From an uncultured Lachnospiraceae bacterium (GTDB lineage: Bacteria > Bacillota > Clostridia > Lachnospirales > Lachnospiraceae), in contig CACYEU010000229.1 in assembly GCA_902773445.1 (NCBI GenBank), positions 1 through 6,126 on the forward strand: a stretch of DNA of 6,126 nucleotides. The letters run 5' to 3'. The translations under genes were made by a program, and so were the position numbers. Shown piece after piece: positions 1 through 5,667 of the stretch (the stretch's first letter is position 1; every line of letters starts with the position of its first letter). Below the pieces are notes generated by a model. That model did no database searches. It was not told the DNA's origin and saw only the letters and a list, made by a program, of their open reading frames with translations.

Positions 1-1
1 A

Positions 2-718
2 GACGAAAATCTGATCAAAGCCAAGGGCAATGCCCTCATGAGCATTCTGCAGTCTACCGATACTGAGACTCTCGCAAAATTCAAAGAACGCTCTGATTTT
101 ATTCACGAGAGTCAGGTGGCTTCTCTTGAGGTCCCGGACATGGTGACCGGAAATACTATTGATCTTTCCGATACAAAAGTCGAGGATTTCATGGGGATCG
201 TTGAAGCGTGGCTTGCGGCCGACGAAGAGCTCGGCGGCTTTAAGAGCATTGACGGAAACGGCGAGATTGCCCAGGAAGGCTCAAATGCGACAGTGACTTA
301 TAAAGCAAAATATAAAGACCGCGATGCGGATATCATCCTTTCATTTGATGCCGCATCATCAAGATTGGAGAATATGACCGTCAACGGCGATTATTCGCGC
401 GGTGATGTTCTCAAGAAGGCAGCGCTCAATACGCTGCTCGGCATGGGAACAGTCTTTTGTGTACTGATTATTATCATGCTTGTGATTTCCCTGTTCAAAT
501 TCCTTCCCGGCGTTGATACGGGCAAGAAGAAAGAGAAGCAGGCGGCTCCGGCTGAAGTTGCAAAGGCAGCTCCGGCACCGGCTGCGGCTGCAGAAAAAGC
601 GGCTGATAACACTGAGATTCAGGCAGTTATCGCAGCTGCGATCGCAGCATATCAGGAGGAGACAGGGCAGGATACCAGTGGTTATTTTGTCAGAAAGATC
701 GTACGTAAGCACCGTTAA
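2..718 (+). CDS. oadG: OadG-family (gamma) subunit of Na+-translocating decarboxylase, with extra N-terminal domain; 5' partial
   Basis: The reading frame is open to the left edge (the codons from base 2 give DENLIKAKGNAL before the first ATG at 38), and no ribosome binding site precedes that ATG, so the true start lies outside the window; 238 residues are visible. Three parts can be seen. Up to about nt 395 is a soluble domain rich in charged residues and resembling DUF3887-type folds; that match is from memory and uncertain. A single hydrophobic helix at about nt 428-505 (around LLGMGTVFCVLIIIML) is the OadG-type membrane anchor. A Lys/Ala/Pro-rich linker at about nt 521-610 leads to an Ala-rich helix and a basic end, YFVRKIVRKHR, of the kind that ends OadG/MmdD proteins. 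In known complexes this subunit anchors the carboxyltransferase and carrier to the beta subunit. Classical OadG is under 100 residues, so the N-terminal part is an addition, probably outside the cell. The biotin carrier gene follows after 28 bases. Confidence 0.86.
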   Translation, partial: DENLIKAKGNALMSILQSTDTETLAKFKERSDFIHESQVASLEVPDMVTGNTIDLSDTKVEDFMGIVEAWLAADEELGGFKSIDGNGEIAQEGSNATVTYKAKYKDRDADIILSFDAASSRLENMTVNGDYSRGDVLKKAALNTLLGMGTVFCVLIIIMLVISLFKFLPGVDTGKKKEKQAAPAEVAKAAPAPAAAAEKAADNTEIQAVIAAAIAAYQEETGQDTSGYFVRKIVRKHR

Positions 719-734
719 GATATGTCGGTGATGG

Positions 735-740
735 AAGGAG
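735..740 (+). promoter_or_regulatory. Ribosome binding site of the biotin carrier gene
   Basis: AAGGAG lies 6 bases before the ATG at 747. It fixes the start of the carrier gene and falls entirely in the short gap after oadG, fitting translation from a shared mRNA. Confidence 0.85.
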
Positions 741-746
741 AAAAGA

Positions 747-1121
747 ATGAAACAGTATACTATTACAGTGAATGGAACAGCTTATGATGTGACAGTTGAT
801 GAAAAGGGCGGCGCAGCTCCGGCAGCACCGGTTGCAGCAGCTCCCGCGGCAGCTCCGGCGGCTCCGGCAGCTCCGGCAAAAGCAGCAGCTCCTTCGGGCG
901 GCGCAGGCGCCATTGAGATCAAAGCCGGCGCGGCAGGCAAGGTCTTCAAGATCGAAGCAAGTGTCGGACAGGAAGTCAAAGCAGGCGATACTGTCATCAT
1001 CGTTGAAGCTATGAAGATGGAGATCCCGCAGGTCGCTCCTCAGGACGGCGTTGTCGCGTCTATCGACTGTGCAGCGGGTGATCCGGTTGAAGCCGGTACC
1101 GTGCTCGCGACCCTGAATTGA
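747..1121 (+). CDS. Biotin carboxyl carrier protein of the decarboxylase complex
   Basis: This 124-residue protein is the mobile carrier that shuttles CO2, as carboxybiotin, from the carboxyltransferase to OadB. Residues 1-20 form a short leader (MKQYTITVNG and on) typical of OadA-type or MmdC carriers. Residues 23-49 are an Ala/Pro-rich flexible linker. Residues from about 54 to 124 form the biotinyl domain with the EAMKME motif at 87-92. Lys90 (codon 1014-1016) is the expected biotin attachment site, 34 residues before the C terminus as is usual. The motif is the biotin form (AMKM), which argues against a lipoyl domain. In proteobacterial OadA this domain is fused to the C terminus of the carboxyltransferase; here it stands alone, as in Gram-positive decarboxylases and in transcarboxylase 1.3S. 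The names oadC, mmdC and gcdC are all used for such genes, so I give no symbol. A biotin protein ligase encoded elsewhere is required. Confidence 0.95.
   Translation: MKQYTITVNGTAYDVTVDEKGGAAPAAPVAAAPAAAPAAPAAPAKAAAPSGGAGAIEIKAGAAGKVFKIEASVGQEVKAGDTVIIVEAMKMEIPQVAPQDGVVASIDCAAGDPVEAGTVLATLN
849..875 (+). repeat. Three tandem 9-bp units coding Ala-Ala-Pro in the carrier linker
   Basis: Three in-frame copies of GCRGCTCCG (849-857, 858-866, 867-875) encode Ala-Ala-Pro, residues 35-43, within a longer Ala/Pro tract at about 813-893. Copies 1 and 3 are identical and copy 2 differs by one base. The near identity at the DNA level suggests recent slippage or duplication, so linker length may vary between strains. 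Confidence 0.85.
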
Positions 1122-1135
1122 TCGTCGTTATATTT

Positions 1136-1143
1136 TAGGAGGT
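1136..1143 (+). promoter_or_regulatory. Strong ribosome binding site of oadB
   Basis: TAGGAGGT is close to a perfect anti-16S match and sits 6 bases before the ATG at 1150. The identical octamer precedes oadA at 2328-2335, which suggests both subunits are strongly translated. Confidence 0.88.
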
Positions 1144-1149
1144 CACAAG

Positions 1150-2298
1150 ATGGAATATATTTCAAATACATTGAGTAATCTTGTGCACCAGACAGCGTTC
1201 TTAAATCTGACAGTCGGTAATGTCATCATGATCGCTGTCGCGTGCTTCTTCCTCTGGCTGGCGATTGCTCACGATTTCGAGCCTTTGCTGCTCGTACCGA
1301 TCGCATTCGGTATGCTTCTCGTGAATATCTATCCGGATATTATCGCGGTCGCTGAGGAATCGGCATCAGGCACAGAAGGATTACTTCACTTTTTCTTCAG
1401 GTTGGATGAGTGGGCGATTCTCCCCTCACTGATCTTTATGGGCGTCGGAGCCATGACCGACTTCGGCCCGCTGATCGCCAACCCCGTCAGCTTCCTCCTC
1501 GGAGCGGCGGCACAATTTGGTATTTATATGGCCTATTTCGGTGCGATGGCACTCGGATTCTCCGATAAGGCGGCAGCCGCTGTCTCGATCATCGGAGGAG
1601 CTGACGGCCCGACATCGATCTTCCTGGCCGGTAAACTGCAGCAGACGGCAATCCTCGGACCGATCGCGGTCGCGGCATATTCCTATATGTCACTTGTCCC
1701 GGTCATCCAGCCGCCGGTCATGCGTCTTCTGACAACAAAGAAAGAGCGTCAGATCAAAATGGCACAGCTGCGTCCGGTTACAAAACTTGAGAGGATTCTG
1801 TTCCCGATCATCGTTACGATCGTGGTGTGCTCGATCCTCCCGACAACCGCACCGCTTGTCGGTATGCTGATGCTCGGCAACCTGTTCCGCGAAAGCGGCG
1901 TTGTCCGTCAGCTTCAGGAGACCGCTTCCAATGCGATGATGTATATCGTTGTTATCATGCTCGGTACCTCTGTCGGCGCAACGACCAGTGCAGAGGCATT
2001 CCTGAACGCAACGACTTTGAAGATCGTCTTCCTGGGTCTTGTCGCATTTATCTTTGGTACTGCAGCAGGAGTTTTACTCGGCAAGCTGATGTGTGCACTC
2101 ACACACGGCAGGGTCAATCCGCTGATCGGTTCGGCCGGTGTATCGGCTGTCCCGATGGCTGCCCGAGTCTCTCAGAAGGAAGGCGCGAGAGAAGATCCGA
2201 CGAACTTCCTTTTGATGCATGCGATGGGTCCGAATGTCGCAGGTGTTATCGGTACTGCTGTTGCAGCCGGTACATTTATGGCTATTTTCGGAGTCTGA
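1150..2298 (+). CDS. oadB: Na+-translocating decarboxylase beta subunit
   Basis: This 382-residue integral membrane protein should decarboxylate carboxybiotin and couple this to Na+ export. It is hydrophobic nearly throughout, with candidate membrane segments near 22-41, 43-62, 113-135, 167-193, 216-246, 259-277, 290-317 and 353-380. Two conserved, probably re-entrant regions are intact. SIIGGADGPTS at 146-156 places Asp152 where the essential Asp203 of Klebsiella OadB lies. NPLIGSAGVSAVPMAARVSQ begins at 323, and its Asn323, Gly327, Ser332 and Arg339 have the same spacing as Klebsiella Asn373, Gly377, Ser382 and Arg389. Tyr179 is a plausible counterpart of Tyr229. The Klebsiella numbers are recalled, not aligned. 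The protein is about 50 residues shorter than the Klebsiella one at the N-terminal side, as is common in Gram-positive forms. Beta subunits of oxaloacetate, methylmalonyl-CoA, malonate and glutaconyl-CoA pumps are alike, so the substrate is inferred from oadA next door. Confidence 0.97.
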   Translation: MEYISNTLSNLVHQTAFLNLTVGNVIMIAVACFFLWLAIAHDFEPLLLVPIAFGMLLVNIYPDIIAVAEESASGTEGLLHFFFRLDEWAILPSLIFMGVGAMTDFGPLIANPVSFLLGAAAQFGIYMAYFGAMALGFSDKAAAAVSIIGGADGPTSIFLAGKLQQTAILGPIAVAAYSYMSLVPVIQPPVMRLLTTKKERQIKMAQLRPVTKLERILFPIIVTIVVCSILPTTAPLVGMLMLGNLFRESGVVRQLQETASNAMMYIVVIMLGTSVGATTSAEAFLNATTLKIVFLGLVAFIFGTAAGVLLGKLMCALTHGRVNPLIGSAGVSAVPMAARVSQKEGAREDPTNFLLMHAMGPNVAGVIGTAVAAGTFMAIFGV

Positions 2299-2300
2299 TG

Positions 2301-2345
2301 ACATTAGATTATTTAAGATTTACATATTAGGAGGTAACATTAGAT
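2301..2345 (+). repeat. 9-bp direct repeat flanking the oadB-oadA gap
   Basis: ACATTAGAT occurs at 2301-2309, just after the oadB stop, and again at 2337-2345, where it runs into the oadA start codon. A variant, ACATATTAG, lies between them at 2322-2330. The 45-base gap is much richer in A/T than the genes around it. No stable hairpin is evident. It may be a leftover of a small duplication or simply chance in AT-rich sequence. Confidence 0.5.
2328..2335 (+). promoter_or_regulatory. Strong ribosome binding site of oadA
   Basis: TAGGAGGT, identical to the site before oadB, lies 8 bases before the ATG at 2344 and fixes that start. Confidence 0.88.
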
Positions 2346-3762
2346 GGCTGAAAAAACAGTTGAAAAAAGGCCTGTTCAGATCGTTGAGACCATCCTTCGT
2401 GATGCTCATCAGTCTCTGATCGCGACGCGTATGACGACCGAACAGATGCTTCCGATCGTCGATAAGATGGATCAGGTCGGTTACTATTCTGTGGAGTGCT
2501 GGGGCGGCGCAACATTTGACTCATGTATTCGTTTCCTGCATGAAGATCCGTGGGATCGTCTCCGCAAATTCCGCGATGGATTTAAAAACACAAAACTGCA
2601 GATGCTCTTCAGAGGACAGAACATCCTCGGTTATCGGCCGTATGCGGATGATGTGGTCGAGTATTTTGTTCAGAAGTCAGTTGCAAACGGTATCGATGTC
2701 ATTCGTATCTTTGACTGCCTGAATGATATCCGCAACCTTCAGACAGCAGTCAATGCCGCAGCTAAGGAAAGCGCGGAATCACAGGTCGCGATGTCCTACA
2801 CGCTCGGCGAAGCCTATACTCTTGATTACTGGCTTGATCTGGCAAAGCGCATTGAAGATATGGGTGCTGACTCGATTTGTATCAAGGATATGGCCGGTCT
2901 GCTTCTTCCTTACAAGGCAACGGAGCTGATCTCAGCGCTGAAGGAGACAGTCTCTATTCCGATCGATCTGCATACCCATTATTCGTCAGGTGTGGCTTCA
3001 ATGACATATCTGAAGGCTGTAGAAGCCGGTGTAGACCGCATCGATACAGCAATGTCACCGTTCGCGCTCGGCACCAGCCAGCCGGCGACCGAAGTCATGG
3101 TCGAGACATTTAAGGGTACGCCTTATGACACAGGATTTGATCAGACACTCCTTTCAGAGATTGCCGATCACTTCCGTCCGATCCGCGATGAGGCGCTTGA
3201 GTCAGGACTGCTCAATCCGAAGAACATGGGTGTCAACATCAAGACACTTCTGTATCAGGTTCCGGGCGGCATGCTGTCGAACCTGACCAGCCAGCTGAAA
3301 GAGCAGAATGCTGAAGACAAATTCTATGAAGTGCTCGAGGAAGTACCGCGTGTACGTAACGATCTCGGACAGCCGCCGCTTGTCACTCCGTCATCACAGA
3401 TCGTCGGAACACAGGCAGTATTCAATGTCCTTCTCGGTGAGCGCTATAAGATGGCAACAGACCAGACCAAGGATATCCTGGCAGGCAAGTATGGCAAGAC
3501 GACTCTTCCGGTCAATCCCGAAATACAGAAAAAGGTTATCGGGGATGCCGAAGTCATCACCTGCCGTCCTGCCGATCTGATCGACAACGAGCTGGATACT
3601 CTGCGCAGTGAGATGGCACAGTACGATCAGCAGCCTGAAGACGTGCTGACTTACGCATTGTTCCCGCAGGTCGCGACTGATTTCTTCAAGTACCGCGATG
3701 CACAGCAGACGAAAGTCGACGTCACAAAAGCTGACACCGAAAACGGAGCTTATCCTGTCTGA
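2344..3762 (+). CDS. oadA: Oxaloacetate decarboxylase alpha subunit (carboxyltransferase, 5S/pyruvate-carboxylase type)
   Basis: This 472-residue protein should move the carboxyl group of oxaloacetate to biotin on the carrier, releasing pyruvate. It belongs to the HMGL-like TIM-barrel carboxyltransferases (OadA, transcarboxylase 5S, the pyruvate carboxylase CT domain). The metal and catalytic residues are in place: Asp20 in TILRDAHQS, Lys181 in CIKDMAG, and His210 and His212 in DLHTHYSSG. All are offset by exactly three from the recalled Klebsiella OadA residues Asp17, Lys178, His207 and His209. ECWGGATFD at 51-59 and LFRGQNILGYRPY at 88-100 are further family signatures. The C-terminal part (about 300-450) is the conserved carboxylase domain (PGGMLSNL at 307-314). 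It ends near residue 450 with a short polar tail, so the biotin domain present in proteobacterial OadA is missing and is supplied by the gene at 747-1121. Acting in reverse or with another carboxyltransferase, it could serve as a transcarboxylase 5S subunit. Methylmalonyl-CoA decarboxylase uses an unrelated crotonase-fold alpha subunit, which argues for oxaloacetate here. Confidence 0.95.
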   Translation: MAEKTVEKRPVQIVETILRDAHQSLIATRMTTEQMLPIVDKMDQVGYYSVECWGGATFDSCIRFLHEDPWDRLRKFRDGFKNTKLQMLFRGQNILGYRPYADDVVEYFVQKSVANGIDVIRIFDCLNDIRNLQTAVNAAAKESAESQVAMSYTLGEAYTLDYWLDLAKRIEDMGADSICIKDMAGLLLPYKATELISALKETVSIPIDLHTHYSSGVASMTYLKAVEAGVDRIDTAMSPFALGTSQPATEVMVETFKGTPYDTGFDQTLLSEIADHFRPIRDEALESGLLNPKNMGVNIKTLLYQVPGGMLSNLTSQLKEQNAEDKFYEVLEEVPRVRNDLGQPPLVTPSSQIVGTQAVFNVLLGERYKMATDQTKDILAGKYGKTTLPVNPEIQKKVIGDAEVITCRPADLIDNELDTLRSEMAQYDQQPEDVLTYALFPQVATDFFKYRDAQQTKVDVTKADTENGAYPV

Positions 3763-3786
3763 GGCAACCACTGATCTAGATTAAGC

Positions 3787-3821
3787 AAATCCCCATTTGC
3801 CGATGGCAGGTGGGGATTTTT
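3787..3821 (+). terminator. Intrinsic terminator after oadA
   Basis: AAATCCCCA (3787-3795) pairs perfectly with TGGGGATTT (3811-3819). Pairing continues inward through two G-U pairs (3796-3797 with 3809-3810) and TGCC/GGCA (3798-3801 with 3805-3808), giving a 16-bp stem with a GAT loop. A run of five T (3817-3821) follows, partly inside the stem. The position, 24 bases past the oadA stop and before a functionally different gene set, fits the end of the decarboxylase transcript. The T run is short, so some readthrough into the next genes is possible. A competing hairpin, GCAAAT/ATTTGC at 3785-3800, overlaps the left arm. Confidence 0.8.
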
Positions 3822-3841
3822 GGCTTGTGAGGAAATGAACC

Positions 3842-4345
3842 ATGTATGACGATATGACAAAAGAAGATATCGCGAAGATCGAAGAAGAGATCGAGTACCG
3901 TAAAATGGTTGTCCGCAAGGAGGCGATCCAGGCGGTCAAAGAAGCGCGTGCTCACGGAGATCTGAGTGAAAACTTTGAATATCATGCCGCCAAGCAGCAT
4001 AAAAATAAGAATGAAAGCCGTATCCGCTATCTCGAAAAGATGGTCAAGACCGCTCATATTATCGAAGATACTTCGGCGGAAGATGAGATCGGACTGTTCA
4101 ATACAGTGACCGTCTATATCCCTGAGGATGACGCGGAAGAGCAGTATAAGATCGTGACGTCGATGCGCGGAGATTCGCTGAGCGGCTTGATCACAAAGGA
4201 GTCGCCGGTCGGGCAGGCCCTTCTCGGGCATAAGGTCGGAGAGACAGTGACTGTCAAAGTCAACGACTCATACAGTTATCAGATGGAGATCCGCAAGATC
4301 GAAAAGACTGTCGATGACGGCAGCGACGGTATTAGGAGTTTCTGA
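3842..4345 (+). CDS. greA: GreA/GreB-family transcript cleavage factor
   Basis: Gre factors enter the RNA polymerase secondary channel and stimulate cleavage of backtracked RNA, restarting stalled complexes. The 167-residue protein has the usual two parts. Residues from about 5 to 75 form the coiled-coil hairpin with the tip motif EARAHGDLSENFEYHAAK (34-51), where Asp40 and Glu43 match the catalytic acids Asp41 and Glu44 of E. coli GreA. Residues from about 83 to 155 form the FKBP-like domain, with SPVGQALLGHKVGETVTV at 121-138. It differs from housekeeping GreA in an unusually basic second helix (KQHKNKNESRIRYLEK) and in a tail, DDGSDGIRSF, past the usual end. From memory this matches a distinct clostridial subtype that may sit beside a standard greA elsewhere, so the symbol is a family label. 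TGAGGA at 3828-3833, 8 bases upstream, supports the start. Its stop overlaps the next start (TGATG), suggesting translational coupling. No clear promoter is visible between the terminator and the gene. Confidence 0.92.
   Translation: MYDDMTKEDIAKIEEEIEYRKMVVRKEAIQAVKEARAHGDLSENFEYHAAKQHKNKNESRIRYLEKMVKTAHIIEDTSAEDEIGLFNTVTVYIPEDDAEEQYKIVTSMRGDSLSGLITKESPVGQALLGHKVGETVTVKVNDSYSYQMEIRKIEKTVDDGSDGIRSF
4334..4338 (+). promoter_or_regulatory. Ribosome binding site embedded in the end of the Gre-factor gene
   Basis: AGGAG lies 6 bases before the flavoprotein ATG at 4345 and inside the codons ATT AGG AGT TTC for the last four residues (IRSF) of the Gre factor. The AGG there is the gene's only AGG arginine codon; the other seven are CGT or CGC. 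The TGATG overlap makes this a classic coupled junction. Confidence 0.85.
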
Positions 4346-5649
4346 TGCGTACGATCGTTGTGATCGGAGGCGGTGCGGCCGGTATGTTTGCGGCAGTCCA
4401 TGCGGCACGATCCGGTGCATCTGTCGTGCTTGTTGAGAAAAATGAAAAACTCGGCAAAAAGATCTATATTACCGGTAAAGGACGCTGCAATCTGACAAAT
4501 CACAGTACGCGCGATGAATTGCTTGAAGCGGTCACCGGGCGGAGATCCCGTTTTCTGTACAGCGCATTTTCCCGATGGGATGCCGAAGATACGATCAGAT
4601 TCTTTGAGGATGCCGGTCTTCGTCTCAAAGAGGAGAGAGGAAGACGGATGTTCCCGGTTTCAGATCACGCGTCGGATGTGACTGCAGCGCTTGCCGGACA
4701 ACTCAAAACAGCCGGTGTAAAGATCCTGCTTGAAACAGAAGCAGTGAGTCTGACAACAGGCGCAGAAGGCGCTCTGACAGGGGTCAGAGTCCGTTCATGC
4801 CGTTCCGGCAGGGATCAGATACTGCCGGCAAATGCATGTATCATAGCGACAGGAGGATTAAGCTATCCGTCAACCGGTTCGACCGGTGACGGCTATCGGT
4901 TCGCCGGAGAGACCGGCCATACGATCAACCCTCTGTCCCCGTCGCTGGTTCCGATGGATACTGACGAATCCTGGACAAGAGAGCTTCAGGGTCTGACGCT
5001 AAAAAATGTCGGAGTCCGCTTTAAACTCGGAACAAAAACGGTTTATGCCGAAGAGATCGGAGAGCTGCTGTTTACCCATTTCGGAATCAGCGGTCCTGCC
5101 GTTTTGTCTGCTTCGAGCGTCTTGAGCGGCAAATTGTATCCGAACGGCTATCCGGCTGACAAGACAGGAAGTAAAATGACTGATGCCGGTGTACAGGTAG
5201 AGATCGATCTGAAACCGGCTTTAACGCATGATGAACTAGACAAAAGAGTTCTCCGCGAGTTAGCAGCGCATCACCGTCAGGATTTCGTGAACGCCATCCG
5301 CGGTCTGTTCCCGAAAAAACTGGTACCGGTGATGGTCAGATTAAGCGGTATTGATCCGGCAAAGAAGGCCGATCAGATATCGGCAAAAGAACGCAGCCGG
5401 TTTGTGGATCTGACAAAGCATCTGACCTTTACGGCGACTGCGCTTCGGGGGTGGAGTGAAGCCGTGATCACTCACGGCGGTGTTGACACCGGGCAGCTTG
5501 ATCCGAAAACAATGGAATCAAAGATCACACCGGGTCTGTATTTTGCCGGCGAAGTCATCGATGTCGATGCGCTGACCGGAGGGTTCAATCTGCAGATCGC
5601 CTGGTCGACAGGCTATGCTGCCGGAACTGCAGCCGCAGAAGACAGTTAA
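4345..5649 (+). CDS. HI0933/YhiN-type FAD flavoprotein (annotated in databases as aminoacetone oxidase family)
   Basis: This 434-residue soluble protein is a member of the HI0933-like (YhiN) flavoproteins, a family with FAD bound in a Rossmann fold and mostly unknown physiological role. One streptococcal member has been reported as an aminoacetone oxidase, the source of the common database name; I do not infer that activity here. Visible signatures are the dinucleotide motif VVIGGGAAG (5-13) with the acidic end of the second strand at Glu31, the family hallmark TGKGRCNLTN (43-52), the second nucleotide-contact segment IIATGGLSYPSTGSTGDGY (166-184), LLFTHFGISGPAVL (241-254), and the C-terminal FAD-binding block at 397-427 (GLYFAGEVIDVDALTGG then FNLQIAWSTGYAAG). 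The length is normal and nothing looks broken. The start overlaps the Gre stop by one base and cmk follows after 18 bases, so the three are probably cotranscribed. As I recall, the flavoprotein-cmk pairing is common in Clostridia. Confidence 0.93.
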   Translation: MRTIVVIGGGAAGMFAAVHAARSGASVVLVEKNEKLGKKIYITGKGRCNLTNHSTRDELLEAVTGRRSRFLYSAFSRWDAEDTIRFFEDAGLRLKEERGRRMFPVSDHASDVTAALAGQLKTAGVKILLETEAVSLTTGAEGALTGVRVRSCRSGRDQILPANACIIATGGLSYPSTGSTGDGYRFAGETGHTINPLSPSLVPMDTDESWTRELQGLTLKNVGVRFKLGTKTVYAEEIGELLFTHFGISGPAVLSASSVLSGKLYPNGYPADKTGSKMTDAGVQVEIDLKPALTHDELDKRVLRELAAHHRQDFVNAIRGLFPKKLVPVMVRLSGIDPAKKADQISAKERSRFVDLTKHLTFTATALRGWSEAVITHGGVDTGQLDPKTMESKITPGLYFAGEVIDVDALTGGFNLQIAWSTGYAAGTAAAEDS

Positions 5650-5652
5650 AAC

Positions 5653-5659
5653 AAGGAGG
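5653..5659 (+). promoter_or_regulatory. Ribosome binding site of cmk
   Basis: AAGGAGG lies 8 bases before the ATG at 5668 and right after the flavoprotein stop. It sets the start of the partial kinase gene. Confidence 0.88.
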
Positions 5660-5667
5660 AGATATCA

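Noticed and set aside
38..40. ATG at 38 as the start of the OadG-type gene
   Set aside because: The same frame is open back to base 2, no ribosome binding site precedes this ATG, and starting there would cut into the soluble domain.
359..712. Antisense open frames of 117 and 73 codons within oadG
   Set aside because: They mirror a GC-rich, Ala/Pro-coding stretch, have Cys/Arg/Ser-rich or Ala-rich low-complexity products, and lie fully under a recognised gene.
747..1121. Carrier as a lipoyl domain of a 2-oxoacid dehydrogenase
   Set aside because: The AMKM motif is the biotin form, and the neighbours are all decarboxylase pump subunits.
2298..2326. Possible promoter before oadA (ATGACA, 17-base spacer, TACATA)
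   Set aside because: The -35 matches 5 of 6, but the -10 matches only 3 of 6, and such hits are expected by chance in an AT-rich gap.
1827..2330. 167-codon frame on the + strand inside oadB running past its stop
   Set aside because: The product is Arg/Cys/Ser-rich with no recognisable domain and it overlaps a clearly conserved gene in another frame.
3755..3782. Possible promoter for the Gre gene (CTGTCT, 16-base spacer, TAGATT)
   Set aside because: Only 3 of 6 and 4 of 6 matches, and transcription from it would pass straight into the terminator hairpin.
3776..4231. 151-codon antisense frame opposite the Gre gene and terminator
   Set aside because: It overlaps the well-supported Gre gene, has no clear ribosome binding site or recognised domain, and crosses the terminator.
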